Source of the DNA: Lentisphaerota bacterium
GTDB lineage: Bacteria > Verrucomicrobiota > Lentisphaeria > Victivallales > Victivallaceae
Direction of reading: 5' to 3'
DNA: 64,000 nt
NCBI GenBank assembly: GCA_015061605.1
Contig: SUWH01000006.1
Location: 40,879 to 104,878 of the forward strand
Part shown: piece after piece, positions 34,694-43,859 of the stretch
How the letters are laid out: each line of letters begins with the position of its first letter
Numbering within the stretch: position 1 is the stretch's first letter
Translations under genes and position numbers: made by a program
Notes under the pieces: model-generated
The model's database searches: none
The model's input: the letters and a program-made list of their open reading frames with translations, nothing else
Told to the model about the DNA's origin: nothing

Positions 34694-34722
34694 TTGACTT
34701 TGTGCAGCTGGTGTGCTAAATT
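34694..34722 (+). promoter_or_regulatory. Promoter of the alpha-L-rhamnosidase gene
   Basis: TTGACT (34694-34699), a 17 nt spacer and TAAATT (34717-34722), 44 bp before the ATG. Confidence 0.7.
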
Positions 34723-34766
34723 ATCCGTAAACAAATTCAACTTATATTTGTCAGAAAGGTTGTTCT

Positions 34767-37346
34767 ATGGAATTTCTGTCTGTTATCGATCTGCGGGTAG
34801 ACGCTCTTCCGTCCGGAATGATTTTTGTATCATCACCGCAGCCATCTTTCAGCTGGCGCATGATTTCTCCGCGTTCCGGAGCGATGCAGCGGAGTTATCG
34901 TATTACGGCGAAGGATGCCGATAACGGAAATGTGTTATGGGATTCCGGGGTTGTCGATTCAGGCGTTTCCACCGGTATCCGCTGGGGTGGAGGAGCATTG
35001 AAATCCAGATGCCGGGTGAAATGGCAGGTTTCGGTTGTTGATGATCATGGAAATGCGGCGGTTTCTGCCGAAGCATTTTTTGAAACTCCGCTGTTCAGAA
35101 ATTCCGACTGGAGTGCAGAATGGATCAGCTTTGACGGCAATAATCCCGCCATACCTTCTCCCTTGCCCTACTTCCGTAAAGAGTTCACTCTTAAAAATGT
35201 TTCCCGCGCCCGGCTCTACGCCGGATGCCGGGGGATATTTGAACTGCATATCAATGGCAAAGTTGTTTCTCCCGACCGGATGGCTCCGGGATGGAGCGAT
35301 TTCAGCACCCGCATACAGTATCTTTCCTATGATGTTACAGCCATGCTCAAAACCGGCGGGAACACTATTGGTGCTATCGTCGGTGACGGCTGGTACTGTT
35401 CATATTTATCCGGCAGGCGGCGCAGTGTTTACGGTGAATATCCGGAGCTTCTGCTTCAGTTGGAAGTAGTTCACACTGACGGTTCGACCGCGCTTGTCAC
35501 TACCGGAGAAAACTGGAAAACTGCTACCGGCCCCTATTTGAGAAGCGATATTTATGATGGCGAATTTTATGACGCAAGATTGGAAATGCCCGGCTGGGAT
35601 GAGTGCGGATTTGATGATTCCAAATGGCGCAATGCCCGGATTGGAGGACCTGCCGCTGATTCTCCTGCACTGGTTCCCAAATGCTGTGTCCCGGTCCGGG
35701 AGATCGAAGAACTCAAGCCGGTCAAGTTCACCCGGACAAAAAATAATGAATTGATCTGGGATTTCGGGCAGAATATCTCCGGAGGTATCCGCATCAGAAA
35801 CCTCAAAGCCCATGGAAACCGGCTTTTTACCATCAAATACGGTGAGATGTTGAATCCGGACGGTTCGCTTTATAATCAGAATTTCCGCAGTGCCTTGAGC
35901 ACCGATTACTATACCACCGGAGGAGGAGACTCTGATGCCGGTATGGAATATGAGACCCGTTTCACCTTTCACGGTTTCCGCTATGTGCAGATCGAAGGAC
36001 CGCTTTTTGCCGGAGTCGATCCGGAAAGCATGGATGTTTCCGCGGTTGTGCTCCATTCGGAATTGGAAAGCACCGGTTCATTTGAATGCGGCTACTTTAA
36101 ACTCAACCGGCTTTATCAGAATATCTGCTGGGGGCAGCGGGACAATTTTCTGGAGATCCCCACCGACTGCCCGCAGCGCGATGAACGGCTCGGCTGGACC
36201 GGTGATGCCCAGATCTTTTGCGGAACCGCCGCGATAAATATGAATGTTTTCGCATTTTTCCGGAAGTGGCTGGGCGATTTGCGCGATGCTCAAGCTGAAA
36301 ATGGGATGGTTTCCCACATCGCCCCGAATATCTGGAAAGGCAATGGCGGAGCTGCCGCCTGGGCGGATGCGGCAGTGATCTGCCCGTGGACGATCTATAT
36401 GGCATACGGAGATCCGCAGATACTTGAAGAAAACTTCGATATGATGCGACGCTGGGTCGATTATCAGAAAGAGAGTTCTGAAAATCTTATCCGTCCGCAA
36501 ACGGCTTTTGGAGATTGGCTTGCTCTGTCTAAAGTTAAAACTCCCTCTCCGCTGATCGGGACAGCGTATTTTGTCCGCAGTGCGGAATTTACCGGCAGAG
36601 CCGCAGAAGTACTTGGTAAAACTGTTGAAGCGGAATATTATCTGGATTTGTCAAAGCAGATCCGTGACGCATTCTGTAAAAATTTTCTGGATTCTGACGG
36701 TATCGTGACTCCGGCAACTCAAACCGGTTTGTCACTGGCATTGCATTTCGGTATTCTGCCTGAAAAATTGCGTTCCCGGAATGCCGCGGTGCTGGATAAA
36801 ATGATCGCAGAAAACGGCGACAAACTCGACACCGGTTTTGTCGGTACCGGATGCCTTAATCTGGCTTTGAGCGAAAATGATTATCATGCGCGGGCTTGCG
36901 AATTGTATTTGCAGGAAGAGTATCCATCGTGGCTCTTTTCAGTCAATCAGGGGGCAACGACCATGTGGGAACGCTGGAACTCATACACGGTAAAAGATGG
37001 TTTCGGCGATGTGAATATGAACAGTTTCAATCATTACGCTTACGGAGCCGTCCACGAGTGGGTTATGCGCCATATTTGCGGTATTCAACTTGTTTCGCCC
37101 GGCGGCAGAGATATCTGTTTCGCCGTTGAACCCGACCGCCGTCTCGGATTTGTCAACAGCTCTTTGAAAACTCCTTACGGAAAAGTCGAAAGCTGTTGGA
37201 AAATCGAAGACAACAAACTTTTCTGGCACATAGCCGCCCCCGCAAATACCCGGATGAAGGTCATTATACCTTCAAATTGGAGCGGTAATGTCCCAACTGA
37301 TTTGTCCAATGGAGTTTACGATCTGGTTCTGACCGCTGAAAAATGA
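34767..37346 (+). CDS. Alpha-L-rhamnosidase (GH78)
   Basis: 859 residues with GH78 architecture. An N-terminal beta domain is followed by a substrate-binding jelly roll (ARLYAGCRGIFELHING, APGWSDFSTRIQYLSYDV), a further sandwich with LIWDFGQNISGGI, and the (alpha/alpha)6 catalytic barrel. The catalytic signature DCPQRDERLGWTGDAQ sits at about residues 465-480, with general-acid Glu and neighbouring Asp present. A late AYGAVHEWV and a C-terminal sandwich complete it. It cleaves terminal alpha-L-rhamnose from plant or bacterial glycans. No signal peptide is visible, so it may act in the cytoplasm or periplasm on imported oligosaccharides. A monocistronic unit with its own promoter. Confidence 0.93.
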   Translation: MEFLSVIDLRVDALPSGMIFVSSPQPSFSWRMISPRSGAMQRSYRITAKDADNGNVLWDSGVVDSGVSTGIRWGGGALKSRCRVKWQVSVVDDHGNAAVSAEAFFETPLFRNSDWSAEWISFDGNNPAIPSPLPYFRKEFTLKNVSRARLYAGCRGIFELHINGKVVSPDRMAPGWSDFSTRIQYLSYDVTAMLKTGGNTIGAIVGDGWYCSYLSGRRRSVYGEYPELLLQLEVVHTDGSTALVTTGENWKTATGPYLRSDIYDGEFYDARLEMPGWDECGFDDSKWRNARIGGPAADSPALVPKCCVPVREIEELKPVKFTRTKNNELIWDFGQNISGGIRIRNLKAHGNRLFTIKYGEMLNPDGSLYNQNFRSALSTDYYTTGGGDSDAGMEYETRFTFHGFRYVQIEGPLFAGVDPESMDVSAVVLHSELESTGSFECGYFKLNRLYQNICWGQRDNFLEIPTDCPQRDERLGWTGDAQIFCGTAAINMNVFAFFRKWLGDLRDAQAENGMVSHIAPNIWKGNGGAAAWADAAVICPWTIYMAYGDPQILEENFDMMRRWVDYQKESSENLIRPQTAFGDWLALSKVKTPSPLIGTAYFVRSAEFTGRAAEVLGKTVEAEYYLDLSKQIRDAFCKNFLDSDGIVTPATQTGLSLALHFGILPEKLRSRNAAVLDKMIAENGDKLDTGFVGTGCLNLALSENDYHARACELYLQEEYPSWLFSVNQGATTMWERWNSYTVKDGFGDVNMNSFNHYAYGAVHEWVMRHICGIQLVSPGGRDICFAVEPDRRLGFVNSSLKTPYGKVESCWKIEDNKLFWHIAAPANTRMKVIIPSNWSGNVPTDLSNGVYDLVLTAEK

Positions 37347-37535
37347 TGTTGTGAAAAGTCAAAACAGCCGGAGTTGCGTTTTTTTATGGAGAAAGGACAC
37401 AGCTGTCCCATAAAATAAGAAAAACATCCGCTCCCTCAAATTTTTCAGCAAAAGAAAATTGAATTTTGAAAAAGTGATTTTGGCAGATTCTGTTTTGCCC
37501 GGGCAAAACGTGCGTGCTAAAAAAACGGATGATGC

Positions 37536-37662
37536 AATCGGCGGATGGATCGTGAGCAATGTCGTGTTTTGCAAGCAAGAAGAGCGGGGAGCATACTCAC
37601 GTATGTGACCCGCGAGGCGAGCGCAGCAAGGCGCGAGATTGGTCACGAGGCACCGCCGCCCG
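37536..37662 (+). repeat. Structured intergenic repeat (copy E3)
   Basis: It lies in the 453 bp gap between the rhamnosidase and serA. The blocks follow E1 and E2: AATCGGCGGATGGATCGTG, GCAATGTCG, an inner CATAC...GTATG hairpin (changed from GTAC/GTAC with pairing kept), then GCGCGAGATTGGTCACGAGG and CACCGCCGCCC. An ORF of 95 codons on the minus strand covers the gap but has no ribosome site or recognisable content. The remaining 37347-37535 contains CCCGGG-centred TTTTGCCCGGGCAAAA (37494-37509) and nothing else clear. Confidence 0.65.
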
Positions 37663-37726
37663 TTGTTTTTTATGAGATGTTTGTGGAGAAAGGATGAAAA
37701 ACTCCGGATATTTTGATTCTTTTCTT

Positions 37727-37755
37727 TGAAAAAAGCACACTTGTGTGGTATATTA
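37727..37755 (+). promoter_or_regulatory. Promoter of serA
   Basis: TTGAAA (37727-37732), a 17 nt spacer and TATATT (37750-37755), 44 bp before the serA ATG. Confidence 0.75.
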
Positions 37756-37799
37756 AACAGACAGTAATATTTTCAACAAATCCAAGGAGATATCAGAAA

Positions 37800-39377
37800 A
37801 TGCCGAAGGTTCTCATCCCGACCAAACTTGACAAGTTCGCCGCCGATCAGCTCACCCAGCGTGGTTACGAAACCATCCTCGATGGCGCAACCCCCATGGA
37901 AGAGCTTATCAAACAGCATTCCGATGCCGAAGCCCTGATCGTCCGCAGTGAAAAAGTCACCGCCGAAGTCATTGATGCTCTCCCCAAACTCAAACTGGTC
38001 GTCCGCGCCGGCGCCGGTTACAATACCATCGATATCAAATATGCCCGCAAACGCGGTGTCGATGTTATGAATACCCCCGGTGCCAACAGCAACGCTGTTG
38101 CCGAAGAGGTGGTCGCCATGATCCTCGCCGCTTACCGCCATGTCCTGCCCGCTGACGCTTCCACCCGCGCCGGTGACTGGGAAAAGAGCAAATTCATGGG
38201 ACACGAACTCACCGGTAAAACCGTCGGTATCCTCGGACTCGGTCACATCGGTAATCTGGTGGTCAAACGCCTTTCCGGTTTTGATGTGAAGATCCTCGGC
38301 TACGATCCGATGCTTTCTCCGGAACTCGCCGCCAAGATCGGCGTCGAACTCTGCAGTGTTGAAAGAATTTTTGCCGAAGCTGACTGCATCACCCTGCATA
38401 TCCCCGAAAACGATGAGACCCGCGGCATGATCAGCCGCCGCCTCTTTGAAATGATGAAACCCGGCGCCATCCTTGTCAACTGCGCCCGCGCCGGTATCAT
38501 CAATGAAGAAGATCTGCGCGCCGTCAAGGCCACCAAAAAGATCGTTTACTGCAACGACGTTTATCCCAAAGATGCCGCCGGTCCCAAGAGTGTTGCTGAT
38601 GTCGCTGACATCATGCTCCCCCACCTCGGCGCCAATACTTACGAAGCCAACTTCCAGGCTGCCAAAAAGGCCGCCGAACAGACCATCGCCTATTTTGAAC
38701 AGGGCGTTACCAACTGTGTGGTCAACAAGGCTCTGCCGGACGGTCTGGATGCCGGTTATCAGAAACTTGCCTACGCTCTGACCGCGCTCACCCGCGCTTA
38801 TCTGGGCGATTCCAACAATCCGACCCGCATCGAAACCAGCTTCTACGGCAAACTTGCTGACTACGCCAAGTGGCTCACTCCGCCGATCGTCGCCGCCATC
38901 GCCAAAGATTTCGCTGTTGAACAGGGCCCCAAAGAGGCCGAACAGTTCCTCAACGAAGCCGGTGTCGAACTGGTCAACCGCATCGTTGACAACTCCAAAA
39001 ACTACGGCGAATCCATGACCATCGACCTCTTCGTCGGTGCCGGAGATACCATCATCAAAGCCGGTGCCCGCGGCACTATCGCTGAAAATACCGTGATGAT
39101 CTCCCGTCTGGACAACTTCGACAAACTCTATTTCGATCCCGCCGGTCATCACCTCTTCGTCGAATACGCCGACGAACCCGGTGTCATCGGCCGCATCGCC
39201 GGTATTCTCGGTGAAAAGAATATCAACATCATCGATATCCGCGCTCCGCAGAATATCAAGCTCGGCCGCTCTTTGAGCGTTATCACCACCAACGTTGAAG
39301 TTCCGGAAATGCTCATTTCCAAGATCCGTGAAGCGGTCAATGCCACCAAGGCTTTCGGCTTCACCTATATGCCCTGA
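37800..39377 (+). CDS. serA: D-3-phosphoglycerate dehydrogenase (long form with ASB and ACT domains)
   Basis: 525 residues. The substrate and nucleotide domains show LVVRAGAGYNTID, GKTVGILGLGHIGNLV (the NAD GxGxxG) near residue 145, CARAGIINEEDL and MLPHLGANTYEA with the catalytic His. An intervening ASB-type domain and a C-terminal ACT domain (ADEPGVIGRIAGILGEKNINIIDI) complete the long bacterial form, which is usually feedback-inhibited by serine. It performs the first step of serine synthesis. The ATG at 37800 follows CAAGGAG with good spacing; upstream in-frame codons lie within the promoter. Codon use is strongly biased, as for a well-expressed gene. Confidence 0.96.
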   Translation: MPKVLIPTKLDKFAADQLTQRGYETILDGATPMEELIKQHSDAEALIVRSEKVTAEVIDALPKLKLVVRAGAGYNTIDIKYARKRGVDVMNTPGANSNAVAEEVVAMILAAYRHVLPADASTRAGDWEKSKFMGHELTGKTVGILGLGHIGNLVVKRLSGFDVKILGYDPMLSPELAAKIGVELCSVERIFAEADCITLHIPENDETRGMISRRLFEMMKPGAILVNCARAGIINEEDLRAVKATKKIVYCNDVYPKDAAGPKSVADVADIMLPHLGANTYEANFQAAKKAAEQTIAYFEQGVTNCVVNKALPDGLDAGYQKLAYALTALTRAYLGDSNNPTRIETSFYGKLADYAKWLTPPIVAAIAKDFAVEQGPKEAEQFLNEAGVELVNRIVDNSKNYGESMTIDLFVGAGDTIIKAGARGTIAENTVMISRLDNFDKLYFDPAGHHLFVEYADEPGVIGRIAGILGEKNINIIDIRAPQNIKLGRSLSVITTNVEVPEMLISKIREAVNATKAFGFTYMP

Positions 39378-39400
39378 ACTTTGAAAGAGCATAACTGAGC

Positions 39401-40066
39401 ATGGATGATTTGACGCAGAATTTTTCCGGAGGGCGCAGTCGCCGGATGCAGGAGTTGATCTCCGGTACCGGTGCAGTGTTGTCCCGTCCGGCAGACTGGC
39501 TGCTCAAAGTGAATCTGCCGCCTCTCCTCGGACGGCGGGATGCGGCATTTGATATCGCTGAAAAACTGATTTGCGAAGGCGACTTCGCAAATTGCAAGTG
39601 CCGTTTTGAAGTTTACTGGAAAATTTCAAGATTGCTCAAACAGGTCTGCCGGGATTCCCGGCAGATCATGCTTATGTTGAGCAACCCCGATACCCGGGAA
39701 CGGGAACGCCGGATGCTCGCACTCAATGTTATGCTGGATACGCTCGGCGCATCTCTGGCAAACTTCGTTGAGCTGCGCGATATGGTGAATAAAGAGATTT
39801 TCCGCGATGCCATGACTACTGTGAATGAGGATGAATCCAATCAGGTGATGGCATCGTTCAATGTTGAAGAGGGTGATCTGCTTGCCCAGATGCAGGAAAG
39901 TTTCAGACGCTCTCACTGGCGGGTCGTCCGCTACCGTACCTATGCCGCGAAAAGTTTCAGCGCCGTAAACGCCGAACGTTACCGCAAGGCTTATTCAACT
40001 TGCATCAGGCATAATGAAGCGCTGTTCAAACAGCTCGGAACTGATTTACTACAAATTCAATTATAA
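39401..40066 (+). CDS. Hypothetical protein between serA and purSL
   Basis: 221 residues, largely alpha-helical by pattern (AAFDIAEKLICEGDFANCK, ERERRMLALNVMLDTLGASLANFVEL), no signal peptide or membrane span. The family is not recognised. It starts 23 bp after serA and ends 18 bp before purSL, so it is very likely co-transcribed with both. No ribosome site stands out (GAGCATAACTGAGC precedes it). It may be a lineage-specific helical protein; no function is offered. Confidence 0.7.
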   Translation: MDDLTQNFSGGRSRRMQELISGTGAVLSRPADWLLKVNLPPLLGRRDAAFDIAEKLICEGDFANCKCRFEVYWKISRLLKQVCRDSRQIMLMLSNPDTRERERRMLALNVMLDTLGASLANFVELRDMVNKEIFRDAMTTVNEDESNQVMASFNVEEGDLLAQMQESFRRSHWRVVRYRTYAAKSFSAVNAERYRKAYSTCIRHNEALFKQLGTDLLQIQL

Positions 40067-40084
40067 ATATTGAGGTGTTGGTCT

Positions 40085-43054
40085 ATGAATAACTACCGGA
40101 TAGAACTTACCACGCTGCCGAAGTGGCGCGATGCCCGCGGTGAAGGTGTCATCGCCCAGGCGGCAAATGTCTGCAACATCAAACTTGACAAGGTGCAGAC
40201 CCGCGATGTCTTTACCCTTGTTTCCGATTGTACTGCCGATGAAGCGCAGAAAATCGCCGCTTTGCTCTGTAATCCGGTGCTTCAGATGTGGCGCGCCGCC
40301 GGTGCTGCTTCAGGCAACTTTACCGCACTTGAAAGCTGCGATTACCTTATTGCGGTCGGCTTCCGTCCCGGTGTCACCGACAATGTCAGCCGCACTTTCC
40401 GTACTGCGGCGGCGGATATCCTCGGACGTCAGCTCCGCGAAGATGAATATGTGTTTTCTTCCACCGAATATCTGATCTCCGGCAGTATCACCCCGGATCA
40501 GGCAGATACCATCGGCCGCAAGCTGCTTGCCAACGAACTTATCAACAGCGTTACCGTCATCCCCGGCAGTCAGGCTGAAAATGTTCCCGCCAATCTGCCT
40601 TTTGTCAAAAATACCGATGCGGTCGAAGTACGCAACTACGATCTGGAAGTTTCCGATGAAAAGCTGGTCGAATTGAGCCAGAAAGGCATCCTCGCCCTTT
40701 CCCTCGAAGAGATGAAAGCGATCCAGAACTACTTCCGTACCGCAAAGGGCCGCGAAGAGTACGGTCTTTCCTCCAACCCGACCGACGTCGAACTGGAAGT
40801 CCTCGCCCAGACTTGGAGCGAACACTGCAAACATAAAATTTTCAGCGCGGAAATCGACTACGAAGATACCGAAACCGGTGAAAAATCCCACATCAGCTCC
40901 TGCTACAAGAGCTATATTCAGAAAAGCACCAAAGAGATCGCTGCCCAGGTTCCCTGGTTGGTTTCCGTATTTAAAGACAACGCCGGTGTCATCAATTTCA
41001 ACGACAAATGTGATGTCGCCTACAAAGTCGAAACCCACAACTCACCTTCCGCTCTTGATCCCTACGGCGGCGCGATGACCGGTATCGTCGGTGTCAACCG
41101 CGACCCCCTCGGCACCGGACAGGGTGCAGAACTTCTGATCAACGTCTGGGGCTACTGCCTCGGTTCTCCGTTTACCGCTGATGAAAATGTCCCCGAAGGT
41201 CTGCTCCATCCCCGCCGTCTGCGCGATGGTGTCCACAAAGGCGTTATCGATGGCGGCAATCAGAGCGGTATCCCCTACGGCAACGGCTGGGAATATTTCG
41301 ACGACCGCTACATCGGCAAACCGCTGGTCTACTGCGGTACTGTCGGTAAGCTTCCCAAACAGATCAACGGCGTTCCCGGCAGCAGCAAGACCATCAAACC
41401 GGGTGACTTGATCGTTATGGGCGGCGGCCGTATCGGTAAAGACGGTATCCACGGCGCCACATTTTCCAGTGAAGAGCTGCACAAAGACAGCCCGGTTCAG
41501 GCGGTGCAGATCGGCGACCCCATCACCCAGAAAAAATTGAGCGACTTCATCATGGAAGCGCGCAACCGCGGACTTTACCGCTTCATCACCGACAACGGTG
41601 CCGGCGGATTGTCTTCCAGCGTCGGTGAAATGGCCGAAGAGTGCAACGGCTGCTGCATGGATCTGGCAAAAGCTCCGCTGAAATATGCCGGACTTCAGCC
41701 GTGGGAAATTCTGGTTTCCGAAGCGCAGGAACGTATGAGCTTCGCCGTTCCTCCGGAAAAAATCGACGAATTCAAAGCTCTCGCCGCTGAACGCGATGTC
41801 GAAGTTTCCGTCATGGGTGAATTTACCGACAACGGCAAGTTCCACATGCTCTACAACGGCAAGACTGTCGCTTTGCTCGATATCGAATTCATGCACTCCG
41901 GTCTTCCCAAAATGCAGCTCAAAGCCACCTGGAAAAGTCCGGAATTTGCCGAACCCGAAACTGCCGGACGCGACCTTAAGGCCGACTCCATCGCTCTCAT
42001 GGGCCGTTTGAATATCTGTTCCAACGAGTACAAAGCCCGCCAGTATGACCACGAAGTCAAAGGTTTGAGCGTTTTGAAACCTTTCGGCGGCGTTTATCGC
42101 GACATCGCCGCTGATGCCACTGTCACCATGATCGAACCCTTGAGCAAAGAGGGTGTCATCCTTGCTTCCGCCATCCTGCCGCGTTACAGCGACATCGATA
42201 CCTACGACATGGCGGCAAGCTGTATCGACCTTGCGGTTCGCCGGGTCATTGCAGTCGGCGGCAACTTGAATATGATCGCCGGTCTGGACAACTTCTGCTG
42301 GCCCGACCCGGTGCAGAGTGCCAAAACTCCGGACGGCGAATACAAGCTCGCCCAGCTGGTGCGCGCCAACCGTGCCATCTACGATTACACCAAGAAATAT
42401 CTGGTACCCTGTATCTCCGGTAAGGACTCGATGAAAAACGATTCCACCCGCGGCGGCCGCAAAATTTCCATTCCGCCGTCACTGCTTTTCAGTGTCATCA
42501 GCAAGATGGACGATGTCAGCAAGACCGTTTCTCCGGAATTGAAAAAGGCCGGCGACATCGTCTATGTCCTCGGTGCCACCAAAGCCGAACTGGGCGGTTC
42601 TGAATATTTCAACATGCTCGATGCCACCGGCAACAAGGTTCCGCAGGTCGATGCCGATACTGCGATCGCCTTGTATAACAAGGTTTCCAAAGCCAGTGAA
42701 GCAGGTCTCATTAATTCCATGATCTCTCCGGCTCTCGGCGGTCTGGCAGTCGCTTGTGCCAAATCTGCTCTCGGCGGAGATCTGGGTATGGAAATCGACC
42801 TCGGCGCGGTTCCCTGCGAAGGTGATTGCTCCGCTGCCGAAACCTGGTTCTCTGAAACCAACAGCCGTTTCGTTGTTACCGTTTCCGCCGAAAATCAGGC
42901 GGCATTTGAAGCGGCTCTCTCTGGAAGTGTGTTCGCAGCTGTGGGGGTTGTGACCGATAACAAGCAGCTCAAGGTGACCGGCAAAGGTGCCGCTTGCGAT
43001 ATTGAGCTTGATGCGCTGCGCAAGAGCTATAAAACCACTCTTGACCGCGTGTAA
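40085..43054 (+). CDS. purL: Phosphoribosylformylglycinamidine synthase, PurS-PurL fusion
   Basis: 989 residues. The first ~90 residues (NYRIELTTLPKWRDARGEG, then NPVLQMW) look like one or two PurS modules rather than the long N-domain of Escherichia coli PurL. The FGAM synthase core follows, with TWSEHCKHKIFSAEI (the SEHCKHK motif) near residue 245, KVETHNSPSALDPYGGA, GGNQSGIPY and, late, SGKDSMKN. No C-terminal glutaminase (PurQ) domain is present, so a separate PurQ must supply ammonia. The ATG at 40085 is preferred to the upstream TTG because it follows TGAGGTG. It is followed at 45 bp by the sigma factor. Confidence 0.92.
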   Translation: MNNYRIELTTLPKWRDARGEGVIAQAANVCNIKLDKVQTRDVFTLVSDCTADEAQKIAALLCNPVLQMWRAAGAASGNFTALESCDYLIAVGFRPGVTDNVSRTFRTAAADILGRQLREDEYVFSSTEYLISGSITPDQADTIGRKLLANELINSVTVIPGSQAENVPANLPFVKNTDAVEVRNYDLEVSDEKLVELSQKGILALSLEEMKAIQNYFRTAKGREEYGLSSNPTDVELEVLAQTWSEHCKHKIFSAEIDYEDTETGEKSHISSCYKSYIQKSTKEIAAQVPWLVSVFKDNAGVINFNDKCDVAYKVETHNSPSALDPYGGAMTGIVGVNRDPLGTGQGAELLINVWGYCLGSPFTADENVPEGLLHPRRLRDGVHKGVIDGGNQSGIPYGNGWEYFDDRYIGKPLVYCGTVGKLPKQINGVPGSSKTIKPGDLIVMGGGRIGKDGIHGATFSSEELHKDSPVQAVQIGDPITQKKLSDFIMEARNRGLYRFITDNGAGGLSSSVGEMAEECNGCCMDLAKAPLKYAGLQPWEILVSEAQERMSFAVPPEKIDEFKALAAERDVEVSVMGEFTDNGKFHMLYNGKTVALLDIEFMHSGLPKMQLKATWKSPEFAEPETAGRDLKADSIALMGRLNICSNEYKARQYDHEVKGLSVLKPFGGVYRDIAADATVTMIEPLSKEGVILASAILPRYSDIDTYDMAASCIDLAVRRVIAVGGNLNMIAGLDNFCWPDPVQSAKTPDGEYKLAQLVRANRAIYDYTKKYLVPCISGKDSMKNDSTRGGRKISIPPSLLFSVISKMDDVSKTVSPELKKAGDIVYVLGATKAELGGSEYFNMLDATGNKVPQVDADTAIALYNKVSKASEAGLINSMISPALGGLAVACAKSALGGDLGMEIDLGAVPCEGDCSAAETWFSETNSRFVVTVSAENQAAFEAALSGSVFAAVGVVTDNKQLKVTGKGAACDIELDALRKSYKTTLDRV

Positions 43055-43099
43055 CCCCCTCTCCGGATCTTTCCGGAAGACCAACACAAAAGGAGCGCG

Positions 43100-43834
43100 A
43101 TGGAAGAGGAGAAACGTCGCAATCTGAATGCAGACAGTCTGATAATGGACAATATGCGCCTGGTATTGAAAATCGCCAACGATTTTCTCGGGCGCGGTCT
43201 GCCGTGGGATGATCTGGTGTCGGAAGGCAACCGCGGTCTGGTGATCGCGGCTCACCGTTTCGACCCGGATAAAGGAGCCAAGTTCAGCACATACAGCGCC
43301 CACTGGATCAAACAGGCGATCCGGCAGGCGATCGCTGAACAAACTCAAACTGTCAGGGTTCCGGTTGGCACCCAGCTCAACTCCCGGCGCATCAAGCGTT
43401 CGGTAAGAAAGTTGAGCCTGGAATTGAACCGGGAACCGACCAATGAGGAGGTGGCTGTCGATACCGCCCTCCCGCTGGTCACTATCGAACGGTTGCGCAA
43501 CACCCGTCAGGTGGATATGCAGTCGCTCAATGAGATCGTCGGAACTGCAGATTCCGATGGCGCCGAATTGTTGGATTTTATCGCTGATGATGATGCTGAA
43601 ACTCCTGATCGCGCAATGATCAAAGTGGAGGACATCGATCAGCTTCTGGAGTTGCTTGATCAACTTTCAGAACGCGAAAGGCAGGTGCTTCGTTTGCGTT
43701 TCGGTTTGGACGGCACCCCGGTCCAAACTCTTGATCAGGTCGGAAAACTGCTTTCATGTACCAATGAGCGGGTCCGGCAGATCCAGAATCAGGCGTTGCG
43801 CAGACTTTTGCGCATGATGACAGCCAACGCGTAA
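43100..43834 (+). CDS. Sigma-70 family RNA polymerase sigma factor (short, regions 2-4)
   Basis: 244 residues. Region 2 spans ~20-85 (LVLKIANDFLGRGLPWDDLV, then FSTYSAHWIKQAIRQAI with aromatic melting residues). Region 3 spans ~95-150, and region 4 spans ~180-240 (LSERERQVLRLRFGLDG, NERVRQIQNQALRRL) with the -35 helix-turn-helix. Regions 1.1 and 1.2 are missing, so it is a group 2/3-type alternative factor rather than the primary RpoD. The ribosome site is AGGAG. It lies between purSL and the hairpin array. The stress or stage it serves cannot be read from sequence. Confidence 0.9.
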   Translation: MEEEKRRNLNADSLIMDNMRLVLKIANDFLGRGLPWDDLVSEGNRGLVIAAHRFDPDKGAKFSTYSAHWIKQAIRQAIAEQTQTVRVPVGTQLNSRRIKRSVRKLSLELNREPTNEEVAVDTALPLVTIERLRNTRQVDMQSLNEIVGTADSDGAELLDFIADDDAETPDRAMIKVEDIDQLLELLDQLSERERQVLRLRFGLDGTPVQTLDQVGKLLSCTNERVRQIQNQALRRLLRMMTANA

Positions 43835-43859
43835 ATGACACAGGGGTGTGGGGATTTGA

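Noticed and set aside
34230..34694. 154-codon minus-strand frame in the GC-rich region
   Set aside because: Basic, low-complexity, no start signal; more likely non-coding repeat DNA.
37359..37646. 95-codon minus-strand frame in the rhamnosidase-serA gap
   Set aside because: It lies on the E3 repeat and has no ribosome site; treated as repeat sequence.
37773..39392. 539-codon minus-strand open frame opposite serA
   Set aside because: A shadow of serA, low complexity (Asp/Gly/Phe/Val rich), with no family resemblance.
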